Source: Tolumonas sp008015085
Lineage (GTDB): Bacteria; Pseudomonadota; Gammaproteobacteria; Enterobacterales; Aeromonadaceae
DNA length: 64,000 bases
Reading direction: 5' to 3'
Assembly: GCA_029265125.1 (NCBI GenBank)
Contig: JAJUJX010000002.1
Coordinates: forward strand, 186,001 to 250,000
The translations under genes were made by a program, and so were the position numbers. This document shows positions 16,072-24,005 of this stretch, piece after piece. The notes beneath the pieces are model-generated. The model saw only the letters and a program-made list of their open reading frames with translations. It had not been told where the DNA came from and searched no databases. Every line of letters begins with the position of its first letter. Within the stretch, counting starts at the first letter, position 1.

Positions 16072-16650
16072 ATGCGAGATCTGCTGCTAATCATACTGGC
16101 CAACGGGCTGGTGAATAATGTGGTGCTGTCCCGGTTTCTCGGGCTGTGCTCGTTTATGGGAGTGTCGAATAAAGTCTCTTCAGCGATAGGGATGGCGATG
16201 GCGACGACATTTGTGCTGACGATGGCAACTGGTGTGGGCTGGGTGATTGAACATGCAGTCTTGGTTCCTCTGGGGCTGGAATATCTGCGCCTGCTGACAT
16301 TTATCATGGTTATCGCTTCTCTGGTTCAGCTGACCGAGTTGTTTATCGCCAAACAGAGCCCGGAATTACATCGCACGCTGGGGATATTCCTTCCTCTTAT
16401 CACAACAAACTGCGCGGTACTGGGGATCGCCCTGCTGACGATTCAGGAAAAACTGCGTTTTTTCCCTGCCCTGATCTATGGCTTCAGTTCAGCGCTCGGT
16501 TATTCACTGGTGATCATTTTATTCGCTGGGTTACGTCAACGACTGGAGAAATCCGTATTACCGGATCTTTTCAGTGGTACACCCATCAGTTTCATAACCG
16601 CAGGTATTCTGGCGATGGCATTTGCCGGATTTGGCGGACTGGCAGGTTGA
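16072..16650 (+). CDS. rnfA: Rnf electron transport complex subunit A
   Basis: An inner-membrane subunit of the Rnf complex, which uses an ion gradient to drive electrons from NADH to ferredoxin or flavodoxin (or the reverse). The 192-residue product has about six membrane segments, and family blocks NGLVNNVVLSRFLGLCSFMGVS and LGIFLPLITTNCAVLG. The ATG at 16072 follows AAGAGG and gives the right length; an open frame extends 69 codons further upstream through the sigma54 promoter and is not coding. It heads rnfABCDGEH, placed between nifL and nifF, so it is taken as the nif-type rnf1 operon. Confidence 0.94.
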   Translation: MRDLLLIILANGLVNNVVLSRFLGLCSFMGVSNKVSSAIGMAMATTFVLTMATGVGWVIEHAVLVPLGLEYLRLLTFIMVIASLVQLTELFIAKQSPELHRTLGIFLPLITTNCAVLGIALLTIQEKLRFFPALIYGFSSALGYSLVIILFAGLRQRLEKSVLPDLFSGTPISFITAGILAMAFAGFGGLAG

Positions 16651-16660
16651 GGAGACGAAT

Positions 16661-17212
16661 ATGCTGACGTTAGTTTATTTGCTGGCCATTCCTGTGATTG
16701 CTGCAGCGATTGGTTATGCGCTGGGTTATGCCGCGATCCATCTGAAGGTTGATGGAGATCCTCTGGTTGACGAGATCAGTGCATTACTGCCCAACGGTCA
16801 GTGCGGGCAATGTGGCTACCCTGGTTGTGCTCAGGCAGCGAAAGCCATGGCTTGTGGTGAGGCGCCGCCGGACGTGTGCCCTCCCGGAGGTAGTGCGCTG
16901 GCTCACAAAGTGGCTGCCGTGCTTGGGATTATGTTAGACAGCAATGGTGCAAAAGGACCGCAGGTGGCCGCAATTGATATGGATGGCTGTGATGGATGCG
17001 GTCGTTGCATCAAACAGTGCAGTTACGACGCTATCGTCGGTGCAACACGTCAGCTGCATGGTGTGATTGCTGATGCCTGCACGGGGTGTGGGGCATGTGT
17101 CTCTGTCTGTCCGCATAAAGGAATCTCTTTATATCCTGATCCGGCATTTATGAGCCGTGTGACAAAACCCGGTGTGATCCTGATGCCGGAAGCGGAGGTG
17201 AAAAATGCTTAA
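16661..17212 (+). CDS. rnfB: Rnf complex subunit B, Fe-S protein
   Basis: The Fe-S subunit that hands electrons to the soluble carrier. A single N-terminal membrane anchor (~2-25) is followed by a [4Fe-4S] domain with GQCGQCGYPGCAQAAKAMACG and a later Cys, then two ferredoxin motifs, CDGCGRCIKQCSYDAI and CTGCGACVSVCPHKGI. The start ATG at 16661 follows GGAGACG and gives 183 residues, as in other RnfB; a further in-frame start lies inside rnfA. It overlaps rnfC by eight bases. Confidence 0.94.
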   Translation: MLTLVYLLAIPVIAAAIGYALGYAAIHLKVDGDPLVDEISALLPNGQCGQCGYPGCAQAAKAMACGEAPPDVCPPGGSALAHKVAAVLGIMLDSNGAKGPQVAAIDMDGCDGCGRCIKQCSYDAIVGATRQLHGVIADACTGCGACVSVCPHKGISLYPDPAFMSRVTKPGVILMPEAEVKNA

Positions 17213-18656
17213 GGCCAAAATTCGTCCGCATGGCGGGATACATCCAGACAGTCATAAACAGTTAACCAGTCAGCAGCCGGTGTTTGCCTTACAGGCTCCG
17301 TGGAGACTTATTCTGCCGCTTAAACAGCATGCCGGAGCACCAGCTCTGCCGGTGGTGAATGTCGGTGAAACAGTTAAAGCCGATCAATTGATTGCGAAAG
17401 GAAATGGCCGTTTCTCTATGCCGATCCATGCTTCACTGGCTGGAACCGTAACCGCAATAGACAACACCAGCATCACAATCAAAGTAGATACATCTAACCC
17501 TCGCAACAGTATTGGTGGAACCAACCGAGCCAGCAATACGCTTTCACGAGAAGAGATGATTCAGCTGATAGAAGATGCCGGTATTGTTGGTATGGGCGGT
17601 GCTATGTTCCCGACTGCCGATAAGTTACGACTCAGTATGAATTACCTGATTGATACGCTGATCATCAATGGCAGTGAATGTGAACCGTATCTGACGTGTG
17701 ATGACCGGTTAATGCAGGAACAAGGCGACCGCATCATGGGCGGGATCAGATATCTGCAGCAAATTACCTTGGCTGACAAGGTGTTCATCGGAATTGAAGA
17801 AAACAAACCGGAAGCAATTGCTGCGATGGAAGCACTGTGCAAGGCCGAAGAAAATATGCAGGTGGTCGGGCTGCCGGCGCTGTATCCGATGGGCTCAGAG
17901 AAGCAACTGATAGAGGCAGTTACCGGCCTTCAGGTTCCCAGTGGAAAACTCTCGGCGGATGTCGGTGTATTGGTACAGAACGTCGCCACCAGTATCGCTA
18001 TTTTTGAAGCGTTACGTTTTGGTCGTCCGCTGACACACCGGGTGATCACCATTTCTGGAGATGCTGTCGAAAAGCCGGGGAATGTGATGGCACCAGTGGG
18101 CATGCCCATTTCAGAGATCGTGGCTCAGTGCGGCGGTCTTAAATCAACACCAGCCCGCATTGTTATGGGTGGGCCGATGATGGGCCGTGCTATCAACGAT
18201 ATACATGCTCCCGTTACTAAAGGCACCAGCGGCGTATTACTGCTGACGGAAGATGAATTACCAAATCCGAAAGCCAGCGCCTGTGTACGGTGTGGCCGTT
18301 GTATCGGCGCCTGTCCGATGAGCCTGACTCCGCTTGATATGGTAGCGGAGCTGAAAGCTGATAACTTTGCTAAAGCAGCTGAAATGGGCGTCATGGACTG
18401 CCTGCTGTGCGGTTCCTGCGCTTATGTTTGTCCGGCTGCGATTCCGCTGACGCAATATTTTGATTGGGGTAAGCAGGAAATTGGCAAAATCCGCCTGTCG
18501 GAACAGAAAACCGCCCGTACCTGCCTGAATAGTGCGGCCCGGCGCGAACGTATGGAACGCGAGGCCGCAGAAAAAGAAGCAGCGAAAGCCGCAAAAGCCG
18601 CCAGCCGTCGGCCATCCCGCCGTAGCAGTACATCACCATCAGAGGAGTCAGCATGA
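17205..18656 (+). CDS. rnfC: Rnf complex subunit C, NADH-binding
   Basis: The peripheral flavin- and Fe-S-containing subunit that exchanges electrons with NADH. The 483-residue product opens with the RnfC barrel region (PHGGIHPD), then a NuoF-like GMGGAMFPTADK flavin/NADH fold, an SLBB region, and two [4Fe-4S] motifs, CVRCGRCIGACPMSL and CLLCGSCAYVCPAAI. The tail after ~435 is short and Arg/Ala/Ser/Lys-rich, unlike the long repetitive tail of E. coli RsxC. It has GGAGG before ATG and overlaps rnfB and rnfD slightly. Confidence 0.94.
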   Translation: MLKAKIRPHGGIHPDSHKQLTSQQPVFALQAPWRLILPLKQHAGAPALPVVNVGETVKADQLIAKGNGRFSMPIHASLAGTVTAIDNTSITIKVDTSNPRNSIGGTNRASNTLSREEMIQLIEDAGIVGMGGAMFPTADKLRLSMNYLIDTLIINGSECEPYLTCDDRLMQEQGDRIMGGIRYLQQITLADKVFIGIEENKPEAIAAMEALCKAEENMQVVGLPALYPMGSEKQLIEAVTGLQVPSGKLSADVGVLVQNVATSIAIFEALRFGRPLTHRVITISGDAVEKPGNVMAPVGMPISEIVAQCGGLKSTPARIVMGGPMMGRAINDIHAPVTKGTSGVLLLTEDELPNPKASACVRCGRCIGACPMSLTPLDMVAELKADNFAKAAEMGVMDCLLCGSCAYVCPAAIPLTQYFDWGKQEIGKIRLSEQKTARTCLNSAARRERMEREAAEKEAAKAAKAASRRPSRRSSTSPSEESA

Positions 18657-19633
18657 TGATTTTACGTGCCCCCCATGCCCATGAAGGTATCTCAATCAAA
18701 AGCGTCATGTTTAAGGTCAACCTGGCGTTGGTACCTGCTTTACTGCTTGGCATACTGCAGTTTGGTATGCCGGCGCTGTTCCTGGTAGTGACGACAGTGA
18801 TCAGTGCATTACTTTGCGAAATTATCGCCATGAAATTAAATCCGCGCGCGCAGGGTGAAATTAACGATGGCGCAGCCATTTTGACGGCACTGATTCTGGC
18901 GATGAGTCTGCCTCCACATGCACCGCTCTGGCTGGGTGCATTGGGTGCTGCATTTGCTATTTTCTTCGGTAAACAGGTTTATGGCGGTCTGGGTCAGAAT
19001 CTGTTTAATCCGGCTATGCTGGCACGAGTCGTTTTACTGATCTCTTTCCCGGTTGAAATGACGAAATGGATCACACCAAGCGCTTTCTATGACGGTGTCT
19101 GGTACAAAATGGGGGTTGATGGTGTTTCCGGAGCCACCACTCTAGGTCTGACTAAAGAAGGGGCCGAGTCACATTTCCACTGGCTGTCACATGTGCTGGG
19201 AACCAGCACCGGGAGTCTGGGGGAAACATCTGCAATGCTGATGCTGCTGGGCGGTATATGGCTGATCCATCAACAGGTGTTCACCTGGCATGTGCCAGTT
19301 GCCACGCTGCTTGGCTGCCTGCTACCAGGCACCGCTATGTGGTTTGCTGATCCGGTAGCTGTGCCTGAGCCTCTTGCTCAATTAACCAGCGGCGGCCTGC
19401 TGATGTGTGCGTTTTTCATTGCGACCGATCCGGTTACTACACCAACCAGTAACCGCGGCAAACTGATGTTTGGTGCTGGTGCTGGTTTTCTTATTTTTGT
19501 GATCCGCATGTTTGGTAATTTCCCTGAAGGTGTTGCTTTTTCCATTCTGATCATGAATGCCGTCACCCCGCTGATCGACCAGTACACCCGCCCACGGATG
19601 TATGGCTATGACCTGAAAACGGAGGAAAAATAA
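18653..19633 (+). CDS. rnfD: Rnf complex subunit D, membrane
   Basis: An integral membrane subunit with ~9-10 predicted helices, related to NqrB; in the family it carries covalently bound FMN and probably takes part in ion translocation. The 326-residue product has DGVSGATTLG, where the threonine corresponds to the flavinylation site, and the conserved GGLGQNLFNPAMLARV. It starts at ATG 18653 five bases after GGAG; a second ATG follows immediately. It overlaps rnfC by four bases and rnfG by one base (TAATG). Confidence 0.92.
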   Translation: MMILRAPHAHEGISIKSVMFKVNLALVPALLLGILQFGMPALFLVVTTVISALLCEIIAMKLNPRAQGEINDGAAILTALILAMSLPPHAPLWLGALGAAFAIFFGKQVYGGLGQNLFNPAMLARVVLLISFPVEMTKWITPSAFYDGVWYKMGVDGVSGATTLGLTKEGAESHFHWLSHVLGTSTGSLGETSAMLMLLGGIWLIHQQVFTWHVPVATLLGCLLPGTAMWFADPVAVPEPLAQLTSGGLLMCAFFIATDPVTTPTSNRGKLMFGAGAGFLIFVIRMFGNFPEGVAFSILIMNAVTPLIDQYTRPRMYGYDLKTEEK

Positions 19634-20256
19634 TGAATCAGTCCGTCTTGTCTGTCAGAGAACAACCTTACTACCAGGCGTTCCTGCTCAGTTTGTTTGC
19701 TTTATTCGTTTGTGGAGCAGTGGCGGCTTTTTCAGCCATGACCAAAGACCTGATCCTGGCGCGCAGTATTGAAGATACTCAGCGTCAGCTGGTGCAGGTA
19801 TTACCGGAAACGTTGTATGACAACGTCCCTAGCCAGGAAGAGATCTCGCTGATGATAGATGGAAAACCAGTGCATTTTTTCCGTGCTCGTCAGAAAGGTA
19901 TTGGCTCAGGTGTTGCCTTATTTGCTGAAACTACCGGTTATTCCGGCGTGATACGCCTTCTGCTGGGTATTGATGCTAACGGAACACTGACCGGTGTGCG
20001 GGTGTTAAGTCACACCGAAACACCAGGGCTGGGTGATAATGTTGACCTGAATAAAAGCAATTGGGTGCTCAGCTTTAACGGTAAATCATTGCAGCAGCCG
20101 GATGAAAAAGGCTGGCATGTGAAAAAAGATGGTGGCGATTTTGACTCATTTACAGGTGCAACCATTACTCCCCGCGCGGTTGTCAAAGGGGTTCATGAAG
20201 CATTGTTGTTATTCCGGCAGCATCAGAATGAATTTCTGGACAGAAAAGGAAGTTAA
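19633..20256 (+). CDS. rnfG: Rnf complex subunit G, covalent FMN
   Basis: A 207-residue subunit with one N-terminal membrane helix (~15-38) and a periplasmic FMN-binding domain. The flavinylation motif is SFTGATITPRAV, with the threonine that carries FMN by a phosphoester bond. The domain also shows LSHTETPGLGDNV, conserved in RnfG/NqrC. The start ATG lies in a TAATG overlap with rnfD, implying coupling. It is followed by rnfE two bases later. An attachment enzyme (ApbE) is not in this window. Confidence 0.93.
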   Translation: MNQSVLSVREQPYYQAFLLSLFALFVCGAVAAFSAMTKDLILARSIEDTQRQLVQVLPETLYDNVPSQEEISLMIDGKPVHFFRARQKGIGSGVALFAETTGYSGVIRLLLGIDANGTLTGVRVLSHTETPGLGDNVDLNKSNWVLSFNGKSLQQPDEKGWHVKKDGGDFDSFTGATITPRAVVKGVHEALLLFRQHQNEFLDRKGS

Positions 20257-20258
20257 TC

Positions 20259-20945
20259 ATGAGTACAAAAAATGTATTTACTGATGGTCTATGGAAAGAC
20301 AATGTCATCTTCACGCAGTTACTGGCGCTGTGTCCGCTGATGGCCGTCACAACCACAGCAACCAACGGATTCGGTATGGGCGCAGTGACCACACTGGTGC
20401 TGGTAGCCTCAAACCTGCTGGTATCGCTGATCCGTTCCGTTGTGCCGAACCAGATCCGTATCCCCATATTCACGCTGCTAATTGCCGCCTTGGTGACGCT
20501 GGTGGATCTGGGCATGAACGCCTGGATGCACGACCTTCATAAGGTGTTGGGACTGTTCATTGCACTGATTGTTGTGAACTGCGCTATTCTTGGTCGCGCT
20601 GAAGCCTATGCTATGAAAAATCCGCCATTACTGGCGATGCTGGATGGTCTGGGTATGGGGCTGGGTTTCACTTTATCTATGACTATCATGGGGGGATGCC
20701 GCGAAATTATTGGCAGCGGCACATTGTTTTCAGGCGCTTCATTGTTGCTTGGCCCTCATTTTAAATTTATGGAACTGCATGTTCTTCCCGGTTACCACGG
20801 GTTCTTACTGATGCTGTTACCTCCGGGAGGATTCATCATGATGGGGCTGCTGCTTTGTGCGATTCGCCTGAGTAAACGCGCATTTGCCGGAAAAAAAGCA
20901 GAAGTTGCAGCCACACCGGCTACGCAAGGAGGATGTCATTTATGA
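20259..20945 (+). CDS. rnfE: Rnf complex subunit E, membrane
   Basis: A 228-residue integral membrane protein homologous to RnfA/NqrD, with six hydrophobic segments. Family blocks are NGFGMGAVTTLVLVASN, IVVNCAILGRAEAYAM and MTIMGGCREIIGSG. In Rnf, the A and E subunits pack as an inverted pair around a [2Fe-2S] centre; the Cys in VNCAILG corresponds to one ligand. The ribosome binding site is AAGGAAG before the ATG. It overlaps the region of the rnfH start, where rnfE's last codons supply the SD sequence. Confidence 0.93.
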   Translation: MSTKNVFTDGLWKDNVIFTQLLALCPLMAVTTTATNGFGMGAVTTLVLVASNLLVSLIRSVVPNQIRIPIFTLLIAALVTLVDLGMNAWMHDLHKVLGLFIALIVVNCAILGRAEAYAMKNPPLLAMLDGLGMGLGFTLSMTIMGGCREIIGSGTLFSGASLLLGPHFKFMELHVLPGYHGFLLMLLPPGGFIMMGLLLCAIRLSKRAFAGKKAEVAATPATQGGCHL

Positions 20946-21199
20946 AAATCAGTGTTGCACATGCCCGGGGAGCAAAAGGTAACTGGTATCAGCTTGATCT
21001 GCCTGAACCAATTACTGCGGGCGAAGCACTCTATGCCTCCCCTGTGTTTCAGCATTATCCCGATCTTGACCCGGCGGTTCACCGTATCGGCATTTTTGGC
21101 AAAACCTGCACAGCAGATACGGTGCTGAAAGAAGGCGATCGCGTTGAAATTTATCTGCCCGTTCAGCGTCAGGCGGAAGATGAAGACGACGACGAATAA
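20942..21199 (+). CDS. rnfH: RnfH family protein
   Basis: An 85-residue ubiquitin-like (beta-grasp) protein often found at the end of nif-type rnf operons; its molecular role is not settled. The RnfH pattern is visible: ISVAHA start, ITAGEALYASPVF, RIGIFGKTCTADTVLKEGDRVEIYLP. I took the ATG at 20942, nine bases after GGAGG; an ATG at 20933 directly touches that SD. The tail is highly acidic (EDEDDDE). The stop is 104 bases before nhaD, with no clear terminator between them. Confidence 0.88.
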   Translation: MKISVAHARGAKGNWYQLDLPEPITAGEALYASPVFQHYPDLDPAVHRIGIFGKTCTADTVLKEGDRVEIYLPVQRQAEDEDDDE

Positions 21200-21303
21200 A
21201 GCTGGTTCAATGCCCCCGCAAAGTTGCATAATTAGCGGTTTATTTTCTTGCAATGATAATTCATCAGGCTGGGGCCGGATGAATCAACAAGGATGATCTT
21301 TTA

Positions 21304-22635
21304 ATGAAAAACGTTCTCTCAGGTAAATATGCTGTTTCCTGGCTGATGGTAGTCATTACCCTGCTCTTTCCTGTAATGGCTGCTGCCGCTGATGGCAGCG
21401 CAATGCCAGCGGTTGCAGGTATCAGGCTGGAATTTATTCTGTTTGCTGCAACCTTACTGGGTGTGGCCTTATTCCACAATTACACTATGTGGGTTTCGAT
21501 CTGCGGTCTGGCTGCGATATTGTGCAGTAAACTGTTGTTCCTGCCCGATTTTTCTTTCGCTGAACACATTCTGGGTGGCAGCGGACACGAAGGTGAATGG
21601 CGGGTTTTACTCAATTTGCTGGGGCTGTTATTTGGGTTTGCGATTCTGGCAAAGCATTTTGAAGAGTCGGATTTGCCCAAGATCCTGCCAAAATATCTGC
21701 CGGATGACTGGAAAGGCGGGTTTGTACTGCTGATCATGATCTTTGTGATCAGCGCCTTCCTCGATAATATTGCAGCAGCCATGATTGGTGGTGCTATTGC
21801 ATATGTGGTGTTCCAAAAACGAGTCCATATTGGCTATCTGGCAGCTATTGTTGCTGCCAGTAATGCTGGTGGTTCAGGCTCAGTAGTGGGTGATACAACC
21901 ACTACCCTGATGTGGATTGATGGTGTTGACCCGCTGAATGTATTACACGCCTATGTTGCTGCCGGTTCAGCCTTGATCATTTTTGGTGTTGTTGCCTCTC
22001 TGCAACAAGATAAATATCAGCGGATCGTCAAAGACTCACAGGCTGGTGTCACTGTGGCATGGGGTAAACTGGGCGTTGTTGCACTGATTCTGGTGAGTGC
22101 CATAGTTACCAATTATGCCTTCGATTTTCCGGCATTAGGTGTCTGGGTCGCATTATTGGCCGGTGCATTTTTTGTTAAAACCCCGTGGAGTGAGCTGAAA
22201 AATGCTACTGCCGGTACTATTTTCCTGATGGGATTAGTCACCAGCGCTTCCCTGATGCCTGTTGATGAATTACCGCCTGCTTCTTGGGTTACCACATTCT
22301 TCCTTGGTTTTGTTTCTGCTGTGTTTGACAACATTCCGCTCACTAAACTGTGTCTGGAACAAGGCGGTTATGACTGGGGCGTGCTGGCCTATGCCGTCGG
22401 ATTCGGAGGCTCAATGCTGTGGTTTGGGTCATCAGCTGGTGTCGCGCTATCTAACATGTATCCGGAAGCCCGCTCTGCCGTTAATTGGTTACGGCATGGC
22501 TGGCATGTTGCTGCTTCTTATGTGATTGGTTTCTTCCTGATGCTGGCGCTGGCTGGCTGGGCACCGCATGCACCTCACAAAGCTTCACATCAAAATGTGG
22601 TGCAACAGCAACAAACCGCCTCACCCGATGCCTGA
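21304..22635 (+). CDS. nhaD: Na+/H+ antiporter, NhaD family
   Basis: A 443-residue inner-membrane transporter with an N-terminal signal-like segment and ~12 hydrophobic helices. The NhaD/ArsB ion-transporter fold is shown by FVISAFLDNIAAAMIGGAI, ASNAGGSGSVVGDTTTTLM and a second half repeat, AVFDNIPLTKLCLEQGG. In the family it exchanges Na+ or Li+ for H+. It lies directly after rnfH with no clear promoter or terminator, so it is probably part of the rnf transcript. The context suggests that it matches the ion cycle of Rnf. The substrate is inferred; another organic anion or cation remains possible. Confidence 0.82.
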   Translation: MKNVLSGKYAVSWLMVVITLLFPVMAAAADGSAMPAVAGIRLEFILFAATLLGVALFHNYTMWVSICGLAAILCSKLLFLPDFSFAEHILGGSGHEGEWRVLLNLLGLLFGFAILAKHFEESDLPKILPKYLPDDWKGGFVLLIMIFVISAFLDNIAAAMIGGAIAYVVFQKRVHIGYLAAIVAASNAGGSGSVVGDTTTTLMWIDGVDPLNVLHAYVAAGSALIIFGVVASLQQDKYQRIVKDSQAGVTVAWGKLGVVALILVSAIVTNYAFDFPALGVWVALLAGAFFVKTPWSELKNATAGTIFLMGLVTSASLMPVDELPPASWVTTFFLGFVSAVFDNIPLTKLCLEQGGYDWGVLAYAVGFGGSMLWFGSSAGVALSNMYPEARSAVNWLRHGWHVAASYVIGFFLMLALAGWAPHAPHKASHQNVVQQQQTASPDA

Positions 22636-22657
22636 TTTGTTTTTTACTTTTTATTCC

Positions 22658-22684
22658 AAAGGCCACCACACGGTGGCCTTTTTA
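22658..22684 (+). terminator. terminator after nhaD
   Basis: Perfect 10-bp stem AAAGGCCACC / GGTGGCCTTT (22658-22667, 22672-22681) with loop ACAC, then T. Ends the rnf-nhaD transcript before the nifF promoter. Confidence 0.85.
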
Positions 22685-22703
22685 CTACTTATTTGTCACA
22701 GAT

Positions 22704-22719
22704 TGTGAGGTTTATCACA
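22704..22719 (+). promoter_or_regulatory. NifA upstream activator site (nifF)
   Basis: TGTGAGGTTTATCACA: a TGT-N10-ACA site that is itself strongly palindromic, ~65-80 bases before the nifF -24 element. Confidence 0.75.
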
Positions 22720-22745
22720 ACCAGTAGTACAATCAATTAATTATT

Positions 22746-22776
22746 AATCCTTATATATCAATGATATATAAGGATT
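22746..22776. repeat. perfect 15-bp inverted repeat in the nifF promoter region
   Basis: Arms AATCCTTATATATCA and TGATATATAAGGATT flank a single A. It sits between the NifA site and the -24 element, where IHF often bends nif promoters, and upstream of the expected transcript start, so it should act as DNA and not as RNA. Confidence 0.85.
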
Positions 22777-22781
22777 TGATT

Positions 22782-22798
22782 CCGGCACTGTTCATGCA
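22782..22798 (+). promoter_or_regulatory. sigma54 promoter of nifF
   Basis: CCGGCACTGTTCATGCA: GGCAC at -24 and TGCA at -12, GG and GC ten bases apart; 37 bases before the nifF ATG. Confidence 0.8.
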
Positions 22799-22834
22799 TT
22801 TCTATAACGGAAACGAATTCAAGGAGAGATACCC

Positions 22835-23371
22835 ATGGCTAAAGTCGGCATTTTTTTCGGAAGTGATACAGGCAAAACCCGCAAAGTAGCAAAACTGATC
22901 CATGAGAGTTTTGCCAGCGATGAAGTTGCAGCACCAGTGAATATTAATAAAGCCGGGATTGAAGATCTGCTGGCTTATGATTATCTGATTTTAGGCACTC
23001 CAACATTGGGTGATGGTGCACTGCCTGGGCTGGATGCTGATTGTCAGGCTGAAAGCTGGGCCGAGTTTGTACCAGAGTTAGAAGCCGCCGATCTGAGCGG
23101 TAAAAAGGTGGCCTTATTTGGTCTGGGTGATCAGGCTAGTTACAGTGATGCTTTTGTGGATGCACTGGGTGAACTGTATGACATCGTTTCTGAAACCGGG
23201 GCGTCTGTGGTTGGTTTCTGGCCAAATGAGGGCTATGAATTTAATAGTTCAAATGCATTAGACGGCGATGATTTTGTTGGTCTGGTAATCGATCAAGACA
23301 ATCAGTCTTCTTTGACCCCAGAACGAGTAAAGAGCTGGGTCAGCGCACTGAAATCAGAGTTCGCACTCTGA
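22835..23371 (+). CDS. nifF: nif-specific flavodoxin
   Basis: A 178-residue long-chain flavodoxin that donates electrons to NifH. The FMN phosphate loop is FFGSDTGKTRKVAK; the flavin-stacking loops are GTPTLGDGALPG (~55-66) and FGLGDQASYSDAFVDALG (~92-109), with the long-chain insertion around DQASYS. The spacing and NifA-controlled promoter fit NifF and not a housekeeping FldA. ATG at 22835 follows AAGGAGAG. It is monocistronic with its own terminator. With no nifJ here, reduction is probably through Rnf. Confidence 0.93.
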   Translation: MAKVGIFFGSDTGKTRKVAKLIHESFASDEVAAPVNINKAGIEDLLAYDYLILGTPTLGDGALPGLDADCQAESWAEFVPELEAADLSGKKVALFGLGDQASYSDAFVDALGELYDIVSETGASVVGFWPNEGYEFNSSNALDGDDFVGLVIDQDNQSSLTPERVKSWVSALKSEFAL

Positions 23372-23419
23372 TAGAAAATACAACTCCTTTCACTTTTTAA
23401 TCTACTCGTCAGATTTTGG

Positions 23420-23455
23420 GGTTACAGATTCCTGCATCTGTAGCCTCTTTTTTTA
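23420..23455 (+). terminator. terminator after nifF
   Basis: Stem GGTTACAGAT / ATCTGTAGCC (one G-T pair; 23420-23429, 23436-23445), loop TCCTGC, then a run of T. Confidence 0.8.
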
Positions 23456-23490
23456 TGCTGTTTTTCCAGAACGCCAAGAGACACAACAAT

Positions 23491-23512
23491 AAAAAAGGAG
23501 GCAAATGCCTCC
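23491..23512 (-). terminator. terminator after the DUF2845 gene
   Basis: Stem GGAGGCA / TGCCTCC (23497-23503, 23506-23512). On the minus strand it is followed by six T. It faces the nifF terminator. Confidence 0.75.
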
Positions 23513-23542
23513 CACATATTATTCGCATGTATATGCGCTGGC

Positions 23543-23851
23543 TTACTCATGCCGTGGGCCATCTTCAACATGTGTAATTACACCATTTTCTACCGTAACC
23601 AAAGCCACGAATTTGTCTTTGCCCATGTCCATAGTCAGGATCTCTCCGACCTGAACAACTGATTTAGTCCCGTTTTCATTCTCAGTCACAGTCGTTTTAG
23701 GGTCAGAACTTACCGGTGATCCGCATTTCATAATCATTTCTGTTTTTGTATCACCAACAGAAATAACCGAACTGCCACAACGCAGACTGCCTTCCGCCAG
23801 TGCGCTGCCGGAAAGCAGTAAACCAATTAAAAATAACCCGTATTTATTCAT
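23543..23851 (-). CDS. exported DUF2845-like protein
   Basis: A 102-residue small secreted protein. The start ATG at 23851 opens a clean signal peptide (MNKYGLFLIGLLLSGSALAEG, cut after ALA). The mature part resembles DUF2845: SLRCGSSVISVGDTKTEMIMKCGSP, with two cysteines that could form a disulfide in the periplasm. Its function is unknown. It lies inside the nif cluster between nifF and nifM, on the nifM strand but separated by ~150 bases and a hairpin, and I see no NifA or sigma54 motif before it. It may be unrelated to nitrogen fixation. Confidence 0.7.
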   Translation of the reverse strand: MNKYGLFLIGLLLSGSALAEGSLRCGSSVISVGDTKTEMIMKCGSPVSSDPKTTVTENENGTKSVVQVGEILTMDMGKDKFVALVTVENGVITHVEDGPRHE

Positions 23852-23930
23852 TATCGTTCTCGGTGATATGCATGATTGCTTTACATTTATATGTCGTAAA
23901 CAGACAAAAATAAACACAATTGAAATAATA

Positions 23931-23953
23931 AAAGCCCCCGGTAAAGCCGGGAG
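23931..23953 (-). terminator. probable terminator after nifM
   Basis: Short GC stem CCCGG / CCGGG (23937-23941, 23947-23951) followed on the minus strand by GGCTTTTATT. Closes the nifVWZM operon; the stem is short. Confidence 0.55.
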
Positions 23954-24005
23954 ATTTCATCTTATTGGGAATGGCAGACTGACAGAAATGTAAGTAGTGC
24001 TATGA

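Noticed and set aside
21237..21252. sigma54-like element before nhaD
   Set aside because: GG and GC are 11 bases apart, not 10, so nhaD is taken as part of the rnf transcript.
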